In this document: in pieces, positions 63,911 through 64,000 of the stretch | Layout of the letters: every line of letters starts with the position of its first letter | How positions within the stretch are numbered: the first letter of the stretch is position 1 | Assembly (NCBI GenBank): GCA_963281155.1 | Contig: CAUJLY010000004.1 | Span: forward strand, 5,022,001-5,086,000 | Origin: Rhabditophanes sp. KR3021 | Lineage: Eukaryota; Nematoda; Chromadorea; Rhabditida; Alloionematidae | Reading direction: 5' to 3' | DNA length: 64,000 nucleotides | Notes under the pieces: model-generated | What the model was told of the DNA's origin: nothing | Seen by the model: the letters and a program-made list of their open reading frames with translations, nothing else | The model's database searches: none | Translations under genes and position numbers: made by a program

Positions 63911-64000
63911 TAATTTTTTATTCTTTTTTGTATGAACTTTAAACAATATTATATTAAAATAACAAATTATTTAACAAAAAATTTAATTATCTAAATATTA

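Overview
The window is AT-rich nuclear DNA of a nematode. The evidence is a pepsin-inhibitor-3-like (aspin) protein, a ground-like (hedgehog-related) secreted protein, a worm-type Argonaute without slicer residues, many very short GT-AG introns (about 35-60 nt) and TATA boxes close to start codons. I cannot name the species.

Layout. 2.8-6.5 kb (+): a Ras-like protein with a destroyed P-loop and a MARVEL-type four-helix membrane protein. 7.1-8.6 kb (-): a Gly/Ser/Cys-rich secreted structural protein. 9.3-9.8 kb (+): an aspin-like pepsin inhibitor. 10.2-13.1 kb (-): beta-tubulin with two faulty splice junctions. 14.3-14.8 kb (+): a ground-like protein. 14.9-20.1 kb (-): tripeptidyl-peptidase II. 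22.8-23.7 kb (+): a DNAJC25-like J protein. 24.7-25.5 kb (-): a small secreted cysteine protein. 26.2-35.1 kb (+): a 2,621-residue secreted repeat protein. 35.5-39.0 kb (-): an eIF4G-like protein. 41.5-45.1 kb (+): a THADA/Trm732-like HEAT protein with one internal frameshift. 45.8-46.7 kb (-): a decayed partial eIF4G copy. 47.6-50.2 kb (+): a WAGO-like Argonaute. 50.6-63.5 kb (-): a giant secreted protein built from about 19-20 copies of the module found in the 26-35 kb protein. 63.8-63.9 kb: tRNA-Leu(CAG).

Two things stand out. First, the two giant secreted proteins share a module I cannot match to any named family: a beta-rich core (PGxGV, then a YxPIYxDxxG strand, xVxFDxxGxPV, GFxIxxGK, SxxxGKF) followed by a helical segment. 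Modules are often joined at a phase-1 intron after PGxG. One gene also carries recently homogenised tandem copies and long Ser/Thr/Pro/Glu linkers. Second, at least five loci hold copies or relics of one protein family that joins CxxC-type zinc-finger motifs to a GIY-YIG nuclease domain. Three of the hosts are introns, and most copies are broken.

Gene boundaries were inferred by eye from ORFs, splice consensus and reading-frame continuity. Junctions of the 50.6-63.5 kb gene were checked only in part.
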